Source: Trueperaceae bacterium
GTDB taxonomy: Bacteria; Deinococcota; Deinococci; Deinococcales; Trueperaceae
DNA: 64,000 bases
NCBI GenBank assembly: GCA_030147925.1
Contig: JASBUK010000109.1
Coordinates: 1-64,000, forward strand
Direction: 5' to 3'
Of this stretch, positions 43,701-51,579 are shown piece after piece (position 1 is the first letter of the stretch; every line of letters begins with the position of its first letter). The notes under the pieces were generated by a model. It had not been told where the DNA came from and ran no database searches. It saw nothing but the letters and a program-made list of their open reading frames with translations. A program made the translations under genes and the position numbers.

Positions 43701-45110
43701 GCGGCCCAGGCGGGTGAGTTGGCCCAACTACCCGAAGAAATTGCTAACAAACTCGATGACATTGTGCAAGCCGGTCTTAAACGCATTTACGACTTCCAGC
43801 ATGAAGACGGCGGTTGGGGTTTTTGGCAATATGACGCGTCCAGCCCCTTTATCAGCGCCTATGTGCTCAGCGGCTTGCTGCAAGCCCAGGAAGCCGGTTA
43901 CCGCGTGCGCGACAGCGTCTTGGAGCGAGGTCTTAACTATCTCGAAGAGCTGATTAAGACCACGTCCTTTGCCGACTACCGGGTAGTTGATGCCGACGGC
44001 AAGGCCTACGCCTACTATGCGCTGGCTCGAGCCGGGCGCAATATTGACGGCTTAGCAGGCTTGGCTGGTGCCAAGGAAATGTCGGCCTATGGCCTGGCTT
44101 TAAGCGTACTGGCCTTTGAGCAGGCGGGTCGCCGCATCGAGGCTGAACTCTATTTGGACGAACTCTTAAGTCAGGTAAGCGAGCGCGAACGGGTGGCCTA
44201 CTGGGAAACAAATGCTCCACGCTACTATTGGAATGATGACCGCATAGAGGCTACCGCCTATGCCCTAGAAGCCTTGGTTAGGCTCCGTCCGGACGACGCG
44301 ATTATCAGCAAGGTGGTCAATTGGCTGCTGCTCGAGCGCCAGGGGGCACGCTGGGTCGCCACCAAGGATACCGCCGCTGTGATTCGGGCCGCGCTCACCT
44401 TGGCCGAAGTCCGCAATGAAGCCGACATCGACTATCAGATTAGCGCCAGCTTAAATGGTGCGGTTCTCGACTCCAGGCGTATTAAGGGCCAGAGCACGGC
44501 CAGCTTTGAACTGCCGCTGGTCGGCTTTAGGGCGGGAGCAAACGAGCTCGAGCTCTTCATAGAGGGTAGCGGCACGCTTTATGCCAGTGCGGCAGTAAGC
44601 TTTTTCAGCGAGCGTGACTACCTCAACCCCGAGACGGAATTTATGACGGTGACGCGTACATACGAAGCCTTAAGTCCTCAGTTTATGGAACCAGAGCAGC
44701 GTTATATTTACCAGCGCAGCCCCCTCAGCGGCCAAAGCACCGTCGGTGACTATGTCTTGGTCACAGTGACCATAGAACCACAAGGGCGTTACCGTTACGT
44801 GTTGGTCAACGAACCGCTTCCCGCTGGCTATAGGGTAGTAGAAAACGACCTGGCTTTCCGCATCAGTGGGCTTAACCCCCGTTATGGTTATGGCTATTAC
44901 GGCTGGAACTACTGGTACGACGGACGTGACATCCGCGATGAACGCGTGGATTATTACTTCAGCAGCTTAGGCGATCCGGTGACATTCAGCTATATCCTGC
45001 GCGCCGAAACACCCGGCAATTTTAACGCGCTGCCCACGCAAGCCTGGCTGATGTACGAACCAGAAGTGCGTGGTGTAGGCGTGCAAGCTACACTGACGGT
45101 AACAGAATAA
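40704..45110 (+). CDS. Bacterial alpha-2-macroglobulin (YfaS-like)
   Basis: A 1468-residue periplasmic or surface protein that would trap proteases. ATG 40704 follows AAGGAGG by nine bases; the frame is open 24 codons earlier but without a signal. It starts with a signal peptide (LVILLLLLPLLLSSAAQS, no lipobox). MG domains include FSDRPVYRPGQIVYFKGTAR (MG2) and DNLTEWRLTAKAITLDD. The thioester motif is intact: GCTEQ with Cys986 and Gln989, followed by the alpha-helical TED domain (EDGGWGFWQYD). The lack of a lipobox differs from E. coli YfhM. It lies between DUF1175 and metallopeptidase genes. Confidence 0.94.
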   Translation: MLNHRVITKQRGIYKLVILLLLLPLLLSSAAQSRFWLYGGGSYTPNEAITLEYYLPVGQTVGFQLYRVDNPEKVLELGGPRGFSGSEELDLSPLRRFELRQQENYYGQLNLGRLSRGLYFAQLGSGPNATATLILVTDLSLVVKSDQDSILSYTAMSDSGEPRRAKIYLLRGDTLYAEGLAGEGGLTEFNTENNRADLVVAAKYGDSWAFSGSYWRRWSLEKARVYVFSDRPVYRPGQIVYFKGTARSPAGLTPLSDHSVELSIIAADNSEIFRQSYNTDAYGSFSGELSLGLEPPLGSYRIETRVLGQSSYSSFEVQEYQKPEYRVTVTPDSAVSVQGETARFTIKADYLFGGAVAGGKVNYVLFKQPFYRYRYSSRFAFYEETSYISPYGGEIVQRGEGVLNDEGELVLAYALPQDEQAYQLTLQAGVTDEARREISGNGKLVAYRSSLTLNISVDRYAYRTGEELRVTVQAEDLEGKPVSVPLTVSAERYSWQRSEGRQVETLRDWSLQTNEDGTASFSTSLSEQGSYGFIVSAQDGKGRKTSARDSVWVTDGSRWYWAYDGLNITADKPEYELGDTARFVIQSPVADAYALITREGQELYSYEVIKLNGSVLTYELPITEAMTPNGYLSVVIVGNGNTYSETVGFRVPPADKFLNVEINSDSDSYQPGESGNFALRISDASGQGVRAQVALGLVDEAIYLLRPDNSPDIRGFFYALKGNLVGTQLSNWYYFGRAEPLALESAPIAEREAMSDAVFGQGKADFAEPDIREDFRDTILWLPMLETDEDGLATVSVTFPDNLTEWRLTAKAITLDDKVGQNNYQVKTTLPVIARLAAPRFFIRGDDASLRVIGQNNLSNVQTGELRLEADGLVLANPAPQAVSLAAGGSASANFAVQATQSGTATLTASALTPAASDALRLPIPILPHGIREEIGWAGSGSSNWRFSLPNSVSLENTQGTLYLTPSLAAAVSPALSYLAGYPYGCTEQTMSRFLPSVLAAQAGELAQLPEEIANKLDDIVQAGLKRIYDFQHEDGGWGFWQYDASSPFISAYVLSGLLQAQEAGYRVRDSVLERGLNYLEELIKTTSFADYRVVDADGKAYAYYALARAGRNIDGLAGLAGAKEMSAYGLALSVLAFEQAGRRIEAELYLDELLSQVSERERVAYWETNAPRYYWNDDRIEATAYALEALVRLRPDDAIISKVVNWLLLERQGARWVATKDTAAVIRAALTLAEVRNEADIDYQISASLNGAVLDSRRIKGQSTASFELPLVGFRAGANELELFIEGSGTLYASAAVSFFSERDYLNPETEFMTVTRTYEALSPQFMEPEQRYIYQRSPLSGQSTVGDYVLVTVTIEPQGRYRYVLVNEPLPAGYRVVENDLAFRISGLNPRYGYGYYGWNYWYDGRDIRDERVDYYFSSLGDPVTFSYILRAETPGNFNALPTQAWLMYEPEVRGVGVQATLTVTE

Positions 45111-45119
45111 AGGTGGGGG

Positions 45120-45713
45120 ATGCGAACTTGTGCTAAACTCTTGGCCCTGTTGCTGGCGCTGGCTTCGCCAGCCTTAGCACAGGACTGGTCAAGCGCTAAC
45201 GACGGGCAATTTGTAGTGCTGAGTGCTTCGGCGCAAGACGAAAGTTATCTGCCGCAGGTCTTTGAGTTGTTGCAACAAGCCAAACGCGATCTGCGTAATG
45301 ACTGGAGGCTCGAGCTGCCCCCAAAAGTCACCCTGGTCATCCACCCCGACTTAGCTTCCTTTGAACAAGCCACCGGAGCGCCCTGGCACCTTGCTGGACT
45401 AGCTAACCGGGAGCGGCAAAAAATCGATGTCCAAAGGCTGCGCATACTCTTAGAACGCGGCAGTTTAAAAACCACCTTGCGCCACGAGGTCTTTCACCTC
45501 GCCCAACCACAAGACTGGCCGCGTTGGCTGGCCGAGGGTGCAGCGATGCTCTTTGCCGGTGAACAAGCCCAGGCAACGCCGCTAATTGAGCTAAGCGACG
45601 CCGAGTTAAATGCCTTACTGAGCAAAGCAGACTCAAGAGAACTGCATTTGCAGGCCGCCGCCACGGCTCTGAGCCGAGCGCAGCAATACTTTGATAAGCT
45701 CCCAAAGGAATAG
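45120..45713 (+). CDS. Secreted zinc metallopeptidase (gluzincin-like)
   Basis: A 197-residue protein with a signal peptide (LLALLLALASPALAQ). The zinc motif is HEVFH with His122, Glu123 and His126, and Glu139 in WLAEGAA is the likely third ligand, as in peptidase-MA-like gluzincins. AAGGTGGGGG precedes ATG 45120, nine bases after the alpha-2-macroglobulin stop, so the two are co-translated. It may process or cooperate with the macroglobulin in the periplasm; this is an inference from the operon. Confidence 0.8.
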   Translation: MRTCAKLLALLLALASPALAQDWSSANDGQFVVLSASAQDESYLPQVFELLQQAKRDLRNDWRLELPPKVTLVIHPDLASFEQATGAPWHLAGLANRERQKIDVQRLRILLERGSLKTTLRHEVFHLAQPQDWPRWLAEGAAMLFAGEQAQATPLIELSDAELNALLSKADSRELHLQAAATALSRAQQYFDKLPKE

Positions 45714-45809
45714 GTGAGCGTTTCATTAAACAGTTGTAGGCTAAAGCCGTAGTAACATAAGTAGTAATATAAACAGGATAAAAGTTTTGCGAAAGAAAGG
45801 GGAAACAAT

Positions 45810-46292
45810 ATGAAATCAAGATTTGTCGTGATCTTCGCCCTGGTGGCCGGTCTGGTATTTGGCTTAGCCAGTGCGCAAGAGTTTGACTGGCAAGAACTGG
45901 GCGAGCAAACCTATGCCAACTGCGCGGCTTGCCATCAAGCCACCGGTCAGGGCATCCCCGCAGCCTTCCCTCCCCTAGCCGGGAATCTGCCACAACTTTA
46001 CGCTGCCGAAGGCGGGCGCAGCTATCTTATCAACGTATTGCTTTATGGCCTGCAAGGGCAAATCGAAGTGCTGGACGCCAGCTACAACAGCGTTATGCCT
46101 CCCTGGAGCCAGCTGAGCAACGAGCAACTTGCCGCCGTGCTGAATTTTTCGCTGACCTCCTGGGATAACAGCGAAATGTTACCCGAAGACTTTAGTCCCA
46201 TCCTACCCGACGAAGTTGCCGCCCAGCGCGATCAGGGTCTTAGCTCCGCCGATGTGCTTAATATCCGCTCGGAGCTGGTATTCGGCGAATAA
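45810..46292 (+). CDS. Periplasmic mono-heme cytochrome c
   Basis: A 160-residue class I cytochrome c with a signal peptide (FVVIFALVAGLVFGLASAQ). The heme site is Cys38-Ala-Ala-Cys41-His42 and the axial Met is Met96 in NSVMPPW. The 50-residue C-terminal tail after the fold is acidic and unassigned. AAAGGGG precedes ATG 45810. It is an electron carrier of the respiratory chain or a sulfur or nitrogen oxidation system; no oxidase gene is adjacent. Its TAA stop is followed directly by TACTGATTCCG, an end of the family 2 element. Confidence 0.88.
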   Translation: MKSRFVVIFALVAGLVFGLASAQEFDWQELGEQTYANCAACHQATGQGIPAAFPPLAGNLPQLYAAEGGRSYLINVLLYGLQGQIEVLDASYNSVMPPWSQLSNEQLAAVLNFSLTSWDNSEMLPEDFSPILPDEVAAQRDQGLSSADVLNIRSELVFGE

Positions 46293-46314
46293 TACTGATT
46301 CCGTTCATAAGGTA

Positions 46315-46339
46315 CCCCCCGGCAGCCGCAACCGGGGGG
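46315..46339 (+). terminator. Intrinsic terminator of the cytochrome c gene
   Basis: CCCCCCGG, a nine-base loop and CCGGGGGG followed by TTTTC, 22 bases after the stop codon. Confidence 0.85.
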
Positions 46340-46668
46340 TTTTCGTTGATGACGCAAAAGAGATAAAAGACGTTTGGCAGGACAGATAATAACGGCAAGG
46401 GGTAAACCGTTGGTGATGCGGCGAAGAAAATCCAACCTGCCAGATAAGTATAAGCACTGCTTTCTGACAAAATTCTTACGTGGATGCATTATCAGCTAGG
46501 TTTGAGGAGGCTCACTTTATACTTGCAGCTAAACCCGGTGTCCACCAAACCCGGGAGCGAGGAACTTGGAGTGGGGAACCAATCTCACTCTTGTCCTCTA
46601 CCCCCGTTCCGCCTTCCCTATTCCCCGTTCACCTCACGCCTCAGTTTTGCTTCATAATTTGGTGATTA
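46340..46668. other. Gap between cytochrome c and the family 2 element
   Basis: No gene is seen. Around 46550-46645, pyrimidine-rich sequence with CACCTCACGCCTCAG is the reverse complement of the GTGAGGCGTGAGG stretches in other intergenic repeats, so this is probably decayed repeat material. TACTGATTCCG at 46293-46303 is a solitary family 2 end. Confidence 0.5.
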
Positions 46669-46778
46669 TACCCATTCCGTTAAAAAGCCGAATTAACTTC
46701 GGCTTTTTAATGCGAGTAGAACGAGTAGAATCGAATCGAGTGCCTTTCATAACATTCAGGAATTAATCGGATTCAGTA
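46669..46778. repeat. Small inverted-repeat element, family 2, with bidirectional terminator
   Basis: The ends TACCCATTCCG (46669-46679) and CGGATTCAGTA (46768-46778) are inverted and flanked by TTA on both sides (46666-46668 and 46779-46781). AAAAAGCCGAA and TTCGGCTTTTT (46682-46708) form a hairpin with A and T tracts on either side. GCCTTTCATAACATTCAGG and GGAATTAATCGG match the 26110 copy in reverse orientation. It lies between the convergent cytochrome c and dsbB genes. Confidence 0.85.
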
Positions 46779-46800
46779 TTAAAGTATCAAGATTTGTGAT

Positions 46801-47220
46801 TTAGCGCTTGGCTCGAGCCACCCCAATAAGCAGCAAGCTAATCAAGACAAAAGCCGTTAATGATAAAAACGGGATGGTGATAAAACCAAGCCAGTTTATC
46901 CACTGCACATTACAAGGCACACCCACACTGCAAATTTCCGGCACGCCAACCCCGGGGATTTTCTGTTCCAGATAGTGATAAAGAGCAATGCCACCACCCA
47001 GCAGGCTCATGGGCAAGACATAGACTACGATATTTTTGTCGTGCCGGTAGCTGGCGATACCCAGCAAAATGACCAGCGGATACATGAGGATACGCTGATA
47101 CCAGCACAGCGTACAGGGGATGAACTTGCGCACCTCGCTAAAGTAAAGACTGCCGGAAGTGGCTACAATGGCAATTATCCAGGCCAGATAAAGCCCGTAA
47201 TTTTTTAGAAAACGCTTCAT
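46801..47220 (-). CDS. Disulfide bond formation protein, DsbB/BdbC type
   Basis: A 139-residue inner-membrane protein with four helices that re-oxidises the DsbA-like thiol oxidase with quinone. The first Cys pair is in IPCTLCWYQR and the second pair in the loop EICSVGVPCNVQW. The small size and PCTLCWYQR motif are closer to BdbC than to E. coli DsbB. Its ATG overlaps the stop of the dsbA-like gene as ATGA, so the oxidase and its oxidant are made together. Confidence 0.93.
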   Translation of the reverse strand: MKRFLKNYGLYLAWIIAIVATSGSLYFSEVRKFIPCTLCWYQRILMYPLVILLGIASYRHDKNIVVYVLPMSLLGGGIALYHYLEQKIPGVGVPEICSVGVPCNVQWINWLGFITIPFLSLTAFVLISLLLIGVARAKR

Positions 47221-47879
47221 TGCGCTTCGCTTAAAGCCTGTTCAATAGCCGTCCGGATTGCCCCATAGCTGGGCGAAGCCACCTTTTCACCGTTTACGAA
47301 AACACTGGGCGTGCTATTTACCCCCAAGCGCTCACCCATTGCGCGGTCTTCCGACACAGCGTCACTGTAGCGGCGCTCACTCAAGCAGCTTGACAATTCT
47401 GTGGCGTCAAGCTCAGGCACATAAGTCTGAGCAATTTCAACAAGACGTGTCGGGGTGGCCCATTCGCGGCTTTCTGGTTCCTGTGAACGGTAGATAAAGG
47501 TCTTGTAATCCCAAAAGGCGCTCTCGCTTTGCGCGTAGGCGCACTCGCTGGCAATTCCGGCGCTAACAGCGTCCGGGCCTAAAAACTGGAAGTTGATAAA
47601 AAACAACTGCACTTTACCGCTGTCCACGTAGTCGCGCTCGAGCCTGGGCAAAATATTCTCATCAAAACTAGCGCAAGCCGGGCATTTGAAGTCTTCAAAA
47701 AGAGCCACTTTAACCGGGGCGTTAACAGCGCCTTTTGCCGGTTGACCTTCATAGATAAGCTCAGTCGCCCCGTTGCTTGTTCCGGTTCTGGGTAGCTGCA
47801 CATAGACGATGACGGCTATGATGGCGAGAATCAGGGCTATGGCGGTGTAAAGAGTTATTTTTTGTGATGATGCTTTCAC
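47217..47879 (-). CDS. Thiol-disulfide oxidoreductase, DsbA/BdbD type
   Basis: A 220-residue membrane-anchored periplasmic oxidase with an N-terminal helix (LYTAIALILAIIAVIVYV). The active site is Cys66-Pro-Ala-Cys69 in FEDFKCPACASF, and the cis-Pro is in STPSVFVNG. Two further cysteines in the helical insertion (ASECAYA and SSCLSER) may form a structural disulfide. The start is GTG 47879 with AAAGGAG upstream. It is paired with the DsbB-like gene and would oxidise secreted proteins such as the cytochrome and the macroglobulin. Confidence 0.92.
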   Translation of the reverse strand: MKASSQKITLYTAIALILAIIAVIVYVQLPRTGTSNGATELIYEGQPAKGAVNAPVKVALFEDFKCPACASFDENILPRLERDYVDSGKVQLFFINFQFLGPDAVSAGIASECAYAQSESAFWDYKTFIYRSQEPESREWATPTRLVEIAQTYVPELDATELSSCLSERRYSDAVSEDRAMGERLGVNSTPSVFVNGEKVASPSYGAIRTAIEQALSEAQ

Positions 47880-48106
47880 GTTTGACTCCTTTTATAGCTC
47901 GCTGCCGCGCTATTTTATCTGGCAGTTTATAAGCCCACCAAGCCTTCTGCCAGAGCGGAATGTCCCAATTTATCAAGTGCAATCTTGCTTTCGGCAGGAC
48001 TTATGGCCGTTATTAAGTTAAAGGGGTGTACGAGAAAAAATAAATATCACAATCAGGGCGGCAAAGGCCAACCGTTATGATGAATAAAACTAAGGAGGTA
48101 TCCATA
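47880..48106. other. Divergent gap between dsbA and the AcuI-like gene
   Basis: A 227-base region that should hold both promoters; an AT-rich stretch lies at 48005-48050 and AAGGAGG at 48092-48098 serves the plus-strand gene. No repeat is seen. Confidence 0.4.
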
Positions 48107-49105
48107 ATGCCGCAAAGCTTCTGGGCATACCGGGTGGAAAAAACCGCAGAGGGGTTTAAGCGCTCGCTGCAAACCTTAGACCTGGACAGCCTGCCCCCGG
48201 GTCAGGTGCTCATTGAGGTTAATTATTCGTCGCTGAATTATAAAGATGCCCTATCTGCCAGCGGCCACCGGGGGGTTAGCAAAAATTTTCCGCACACGCC
48301 CGGCATAGACGCCGCCGGGGTGGTGAGAGCCTCTGACGATGAGCGCTTTAAGATTGGCGACGAAGTGATAGTCACCAGCTATGACTTAGGGATGGATACC
48401 CCCGGCGGTTTCGGTCAGATGATTCGTGTGCCAGCGGACTGGGTAGTGCCTTTGCCTTCGGGGCTTAGTCTGCGCGAGGCGATGATTTTAGGCACTGCTG
48501 GTTTTACCGCTGCCCTTTGTGTAGATGCCCTGCTTGTTAACGGGCTCGAGCCCAAGCAAGGTCCGGTGCTAGTTACAGGCGCCAGCGGCGGGGTCGGCAG
48601 TCTGGCAATAGCCCTGCTTAGCAAGCTGGGTTTTGAGGTAGCAGCCAGTACCGGTACTGTCAAAGCACATCAATTGCTAAGAACTCTGGGAGCTAAAGAA
48701 ATTATTGACCGTCATGAGCTGGCTATCCCCTCACCAAAACCTATGCTCTCAGCGCGCTGGGCTGCCGCTATCGACACGGTGGGCGGCAGCACGCTTGACA
48801 ATATCGTTAAATCCCTGAGCTATGGCGCTTCGGTAGCCGCCTGTGGACTGGTTGGCGGAGTGGAGCTGACACTGACGGTATATCCTTTTATCCTGCGCGG
48901 GGTGCGGCTTTTAGGCATCGATTCGGCTGAATGCTCTATGTCCAAACGCCAGGAAATCTGGCGCAAACTGGCCGATCCCTGGAAACTGGATAATTTAAAT
49001 GAGCTGACCACCGAAATCAATCTTGAAGGGCTGGACACGGCTATTGACGACATCTTACAAGGCAAAACCTTGGGGCGTACGCTGCTTAAAGTAAGTGGAA
49101 GGTAG
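48107..49105 (+). CDS. YhdH/YhfP-family oxidoreductase (AcuI-like acrylyl-CoA reductase)
   Basis: A 332-residue MDR-superfamily quinone oxidoreductase-like enzyme. ATG 48107 after AAGGAGG is preferred over ATG 48077. NYSSLNYKDALSASG, HTPGIDAAGVV, GWGxG-type QMIRVPADWVVPLP, ILGTAGFTAALCVDAL and VTGASGGVGSLAIALLSKLGF are the marks of the YhdH/AcuI subgroup, which reduces acrylyl-CoA to propionyl-CoA with NADPH. No catalytic zinc ligands are present. It stands alone and is followed by a family 1 repeat. Confidence 0.9.
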   Translation: MPQSFWAYRVEKTAEGFKRSLQTLDLDSLPPGQVLIEVNYSSLNYKDALSASGHRGVSKNFPHTPGIDAAGVVRASDDERFKIGDEVIVTSYDLGMDTPGGFGQMIRVPADWVVPLPSGLSLREAMILGTAGFTAALCVDALLVNGLEPKQGPVLVTGASGGVGSLAIALLSKLGFEVAASTGTVKAHQLLRTLGAKEIIDRHELAIPSPKPMLSARWAAAIDTVGGSTLDNIVKSLSYGASVAACGLVGGVELTLTVYPFILRGVRLLGIDSAECSMSKRQEIWRKLADPWKLDNLNELTTEINLEGLDTAIDDILQGKTLGRTLLKVSGR

Positions 49106-49255
49106 TTAGTAGGAGGTAGAAACTGAGAAGACAGTGAAAAGTAAAAAGAGGAAAGTGGGGGTTTTCCAGAGGTGGCAAAATCAGACAGTTGGAATTTGTT
49201 CCTACCTACCACCAACCACTCACCACCTACCATTAACCACCGACTACTTACTACC
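49106..49255 (-). repeat. Family 1 intergenic repeat, internally deleted, reverse orientation
   Basis: Read on the minus strand it shows the G/T-rich arm (GTAGGTGGTGAGTGGTTGG), then jumps directly from GGTAGGAA to ACAAATTCCAACTGTCTGA, lacking about 70 bp of the core present in other copies, and ends in the pyrimidine arm (TTTCTACCTCCTACTAACTA). It lies between convergent genes and provides the last residues and stop codon of the rhomboid gene. Confidence 0.75.
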
Positions 49256-49903
49256 CCCTTTTGCTCGAGCCAAAATCCGCACGCTAAGCGCCCCAAAGGC
49301 AAAGCCGCCTAAGTGCGCCCACCAGGCGACGTTGCTCAAAGCATCCGCTTGAGCAAGGCCTCCGGCTGCTTCTATGAGCTGAATCAGCGCCCAGTAACCA
49401 AGATAAATCCAGGCAGGCAACCAAAAGAGAAAAAACGGCGGCACAAAGGTCAGCACCCGCTGTCTGGGGAAGAGCACGATATAAGCGCCCAAAACCGCAC
49501 TAACCGCGCCGGAAGCGCCAATCAGCGGTGTGGCCGCAGCCGGAGAAAAAAGGCCATGCGCCAAGGTCGCCATCACGCCACCTATTAGATAAAACAGCAA
49601 AAATCCCAGATGACCCAGGCGATCCTCGATATTATCGCCAAAAACCCAGAGAAAAAACATGTTGCCAGCAATATGCGCTAGACCCCCATGTAAAAAGATA
49701 TTGCTAAAAAGGCGGTAAAAGTTTGCTCCAGGAGCCTCAAAAAAGGCCTGCGGCACAAAGCTGTAAGTATAGATAAAGGCCAGCGCCTCGCGTTCGCTAT
49801 TAAAACTCAGGCCATAAAAAAAGACCAGCACATTGGCCAGCACCAACAGCCACACAACAATGGGTGGACGGTGACGGGGATTGGCGTCGCGCAGCGGGAA
49901 CAT
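49244..49903 (-). CDS. Rhomboid-family intramembrane serine protease
   Basis: A 219-residue, six-helix membrane protein. The catalytic Ser is in LIGASGAVSAVLGAY and the His in WWAHLGGFAFGAL; NIFLHGGLAHIAGNMFFLWVFG holds the conserved HxxxN region. It cleaves single-pass membrane proteins within the bilayer; the substrate is unknown. It starts 14 bases after the stop of the beta-helix gene. Its final codons (KGGSK) and stop run into a family 1 repeat, so the C-terminus may have been altered by that insertion. Confidence 0.92.
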   Translation of the reverse strand: MFPLRDANPRHRPPIVVWLLVLANVLVFFYGLSFNSEREALAFIYTYSFVPQAFFEAPGANFYRLFSNIFLHGGLAHIAGNMFFLWVFGDNIEDRLGHLGFLLFYLIGGVMATLAHGLFSPAAATPLIGASGAVSAVLGAYIVLFPRQRVLTFVPPFFLFWLPAWIYLGYWALIQLIEAAGGLAQADALSNVAWWAHLGGFAFGALSVRILARAKGGSK

Positions 49904-49917
49904 GGTTTAAGTCTGCG

Positions 49918-50580
49918 TTAGTGGCGAGGGGTTTGCTCGAGCCCTTGCCGCAACTTAACCACCGTATCAGCCGGATAACAACCTTTGAGCATGGCACCGT
50001 TGTAAACCACCGTGCGCGGCCCAATGATGGTACCGGGCGACAACACCGCATTACAGCCAATTGACACCTCGTCACCAATTGCCGCACTGAATTTTCTTAA
50101 GCCGGTGTCAACGCCCTCGACTTTCACAGCGTGACCAAAGGTATTTAGGTTGGCCAGCTTTACGCCCGCACCCAAGTTGGCGAAGCGACCAATAACGGCA
50201 TCACCCACATAGTTAAAATGCGGCGCTTTAGCGCCTTCTAAGAGCAGGGAATGTTTGACTTCCGTGCTGTGGCCCACCTTGGCCTTGGGGCCAAGTACCA
50301 CGCCCCCGCGCAGATAAGCACTATGCCCCAGTTCGGCGCCCGGACCAATCCAGGTCGGCCCTTGCACCAGAGCATGCGGGCCAATCACCGCATCCGCCGC
50401 TAAATAAACCTCACCCTCCACAACCGCCGTTACATGGATATGCCCTAGTCGCTCATCTTTGATATTAGCCACAAACTCGTCAAGTTTAGCCAAAATCTGC
50501 CAGGGGAGTTCAACCTGTAATAGTTCGTCTAAAGGCGTGCCCACAGAACTTAAAGCAAATAGTTCGTTGGTTATTAACAT
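49918..50580 (-). CDS. Left-handed beta-helix transferase-like protein (GlmU C-domain-like)
   Basis: A 220-residue protein made of hexapeptide repeats such as VIGPHALVQGPTWIGPGAELGHSAYLRGGVVLGPKA (in parts), as in the acetyltransferase domain of GlmU and related sugar-nucleotide enzymes. KHSLLLEGAKAPHFNYVGDA resembles the GlmU segment that ends in HxxYxGD. It lacks the N-terminal uridylyltransferase domain. Leaderless start: TAGAAT (50587-50592) lies six bases before the ATG. It may work with a separate pyrophosphorylase such as that at 59965. Activity is not certain. Confidence 0.78.
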   Translation of the reverse strand: MLITNELFALSSVGTPLDELLQVELPWQILAKLDEFVANIKDERLGHIHVTAVVEGEVYLAADAVIGPHALVQGPTWIGPGAELGHSAYLRGGVVLGPKAKVGHSTEVKHSLLLEGAKAPHFNYVGDAVIGRFANLGAGVKLANLNTFGHAVKVEGVDTGLRKFSAAIGDEVSIGCNAVLSPGTIIGPRTVVYNGAMLKGCYPADTVVKLRQGLEQTPRH

Positions 50581-50650
50581 AGCTGGATTCTAACGCGCTA
50601 CTAAGCAAGCAGGTGAGAACGTGTCACCAAACACGATAGGATGTAACGTC

Positions 50651-51526
50651 ATGTTTCATCTCATCGTCAACCCCATAGCCGGACGTGGCCGCGCTAAAAG
50701 AGCAATCACACAAGTTCAAGAACATTTCGCCACTCATCAACTGCCACTAACAGTCCACCTGACCCAACAGCAGGGACACGCTACTCAGCTAGCAGCCTCC
50801 TTAGCCCCTGACGCCAAAATTCTCGCGCTTGGCGGCGACGGTACCTTACACGAAGTCGCGGCTGCCTGCATCGGCACTGAGCGCACCGTCGGCGTGCTTC
50901 CTGGCGGCTCGGGTGATGATTTCGCCTTTGCACTGGGTATCGACCGCCGCAACTTAAAACAAGCCCTAAAGGTTATCACCGATGGTCGGGTGCGCATAGT
51001 GGATACCGCGCTGGTCAACGGCGCGCCATTTATCAACTCACTGGGTACCGGCTTTGACGCTGAGGTCGGACACACCATGCTCCGCGCCCCCAGGATATTC
51101 AAAGAACGCTCGGCCTATCTCTACGCCGTTATCCGGACGCTAAGCACTCTGGAAAACATCCCGGTTGAGGTGATGGTAGATAACAAGCTCTTTTACAGCG
51201 GCCCGGCGCTGCTGGTTTCGGTACAAAACGGCCCCCGCACCGGCGGCAGCTTCTTGTTTTGCCCAGATGCAAAATTAGACGATGGCTTACTTGATTTAGT
51301 GGTGGCCGCCCGCCTTGGTCGCCGCGGCACTTTAGGCATACTGCCCAAAGTTATGAAGGGCAAGCATTTGGGCCACCCACAGGTCTTTATCACTACCGGC
51401 AAACAGTTCTGCATACGCTGGCAAAAGCCCCGGGTCGGTCACATGGAAGGCGAGTTTTTAGCGGCTGAGCCCAGCTTTGAGATAACTGTGCAGCCCAAAT
51501 CCTTAAGGGTTTTTGCTCCGGTTTAG
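50651..51526 (+). CDS. Diacylglycerol/lipid kinase family protein (DgkB/YegS-like)
   Basis: About 291 residues from ATG 50651 (MFHLIVNPIAGRGRAK, the normal N-terminus). The catalytic lipid kinase motifs are LALGGDGTLHEVA, LPGGSGDDFAFALG and FINSLGTGFDAEV. It phosphorylates diacylglycerol or a similar lipid in membrane turnover. The start is preceded by TAGGAT (50637-50642), which could be a -10 box eight bases before the ATG or part of a weak SD sequence; the frame is also open from GTG 50621. It ends in a bidirectional terminator. Confidence 0.9.
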   Translation: MFHLIVNPIAGRGRAKRAITQVQEHFATHQLPLTVHLTQQQGHATQLAASLAPDAKILALGGDGTLHEVAAACIGTERTVGVLPGGSGDDFAFALGIDRRNLKQALKVITDGRVRIVDTALVNGAPFINSLGTGFDAEVGHTMLRAPRIFKERSAYLYAVIRTLSTLENIPVEVMVDNKLFYSGPALLVSVQNGPRTGGSFLFCPDAKLDDGLLDLVVAARLGRRGTLGILPKVMKGKHLGHPQVFITTGKQFCIRWQKPRVGHMEGEFLAAEPSFEITVQPKSLRVFAPV

Positions 51527-51537
51527 ATAATAAAAAA

Positions 51538-51555
51538 GCCCCGCGTACGCGGGGC
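51538..51555. terminator. Bidirectional terminator between lipid kinase and slpA
   Basis: GCCCCGCG, TA, CGCGGGGC with AAAAAA before and TTTT after. It lies between the convergent lipid kinase and slpA genes and can serve both. Confidence 0.92.
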
Positions 51556-51579
51556 TTTTAGCCTAACAGTTAGCTTGGT

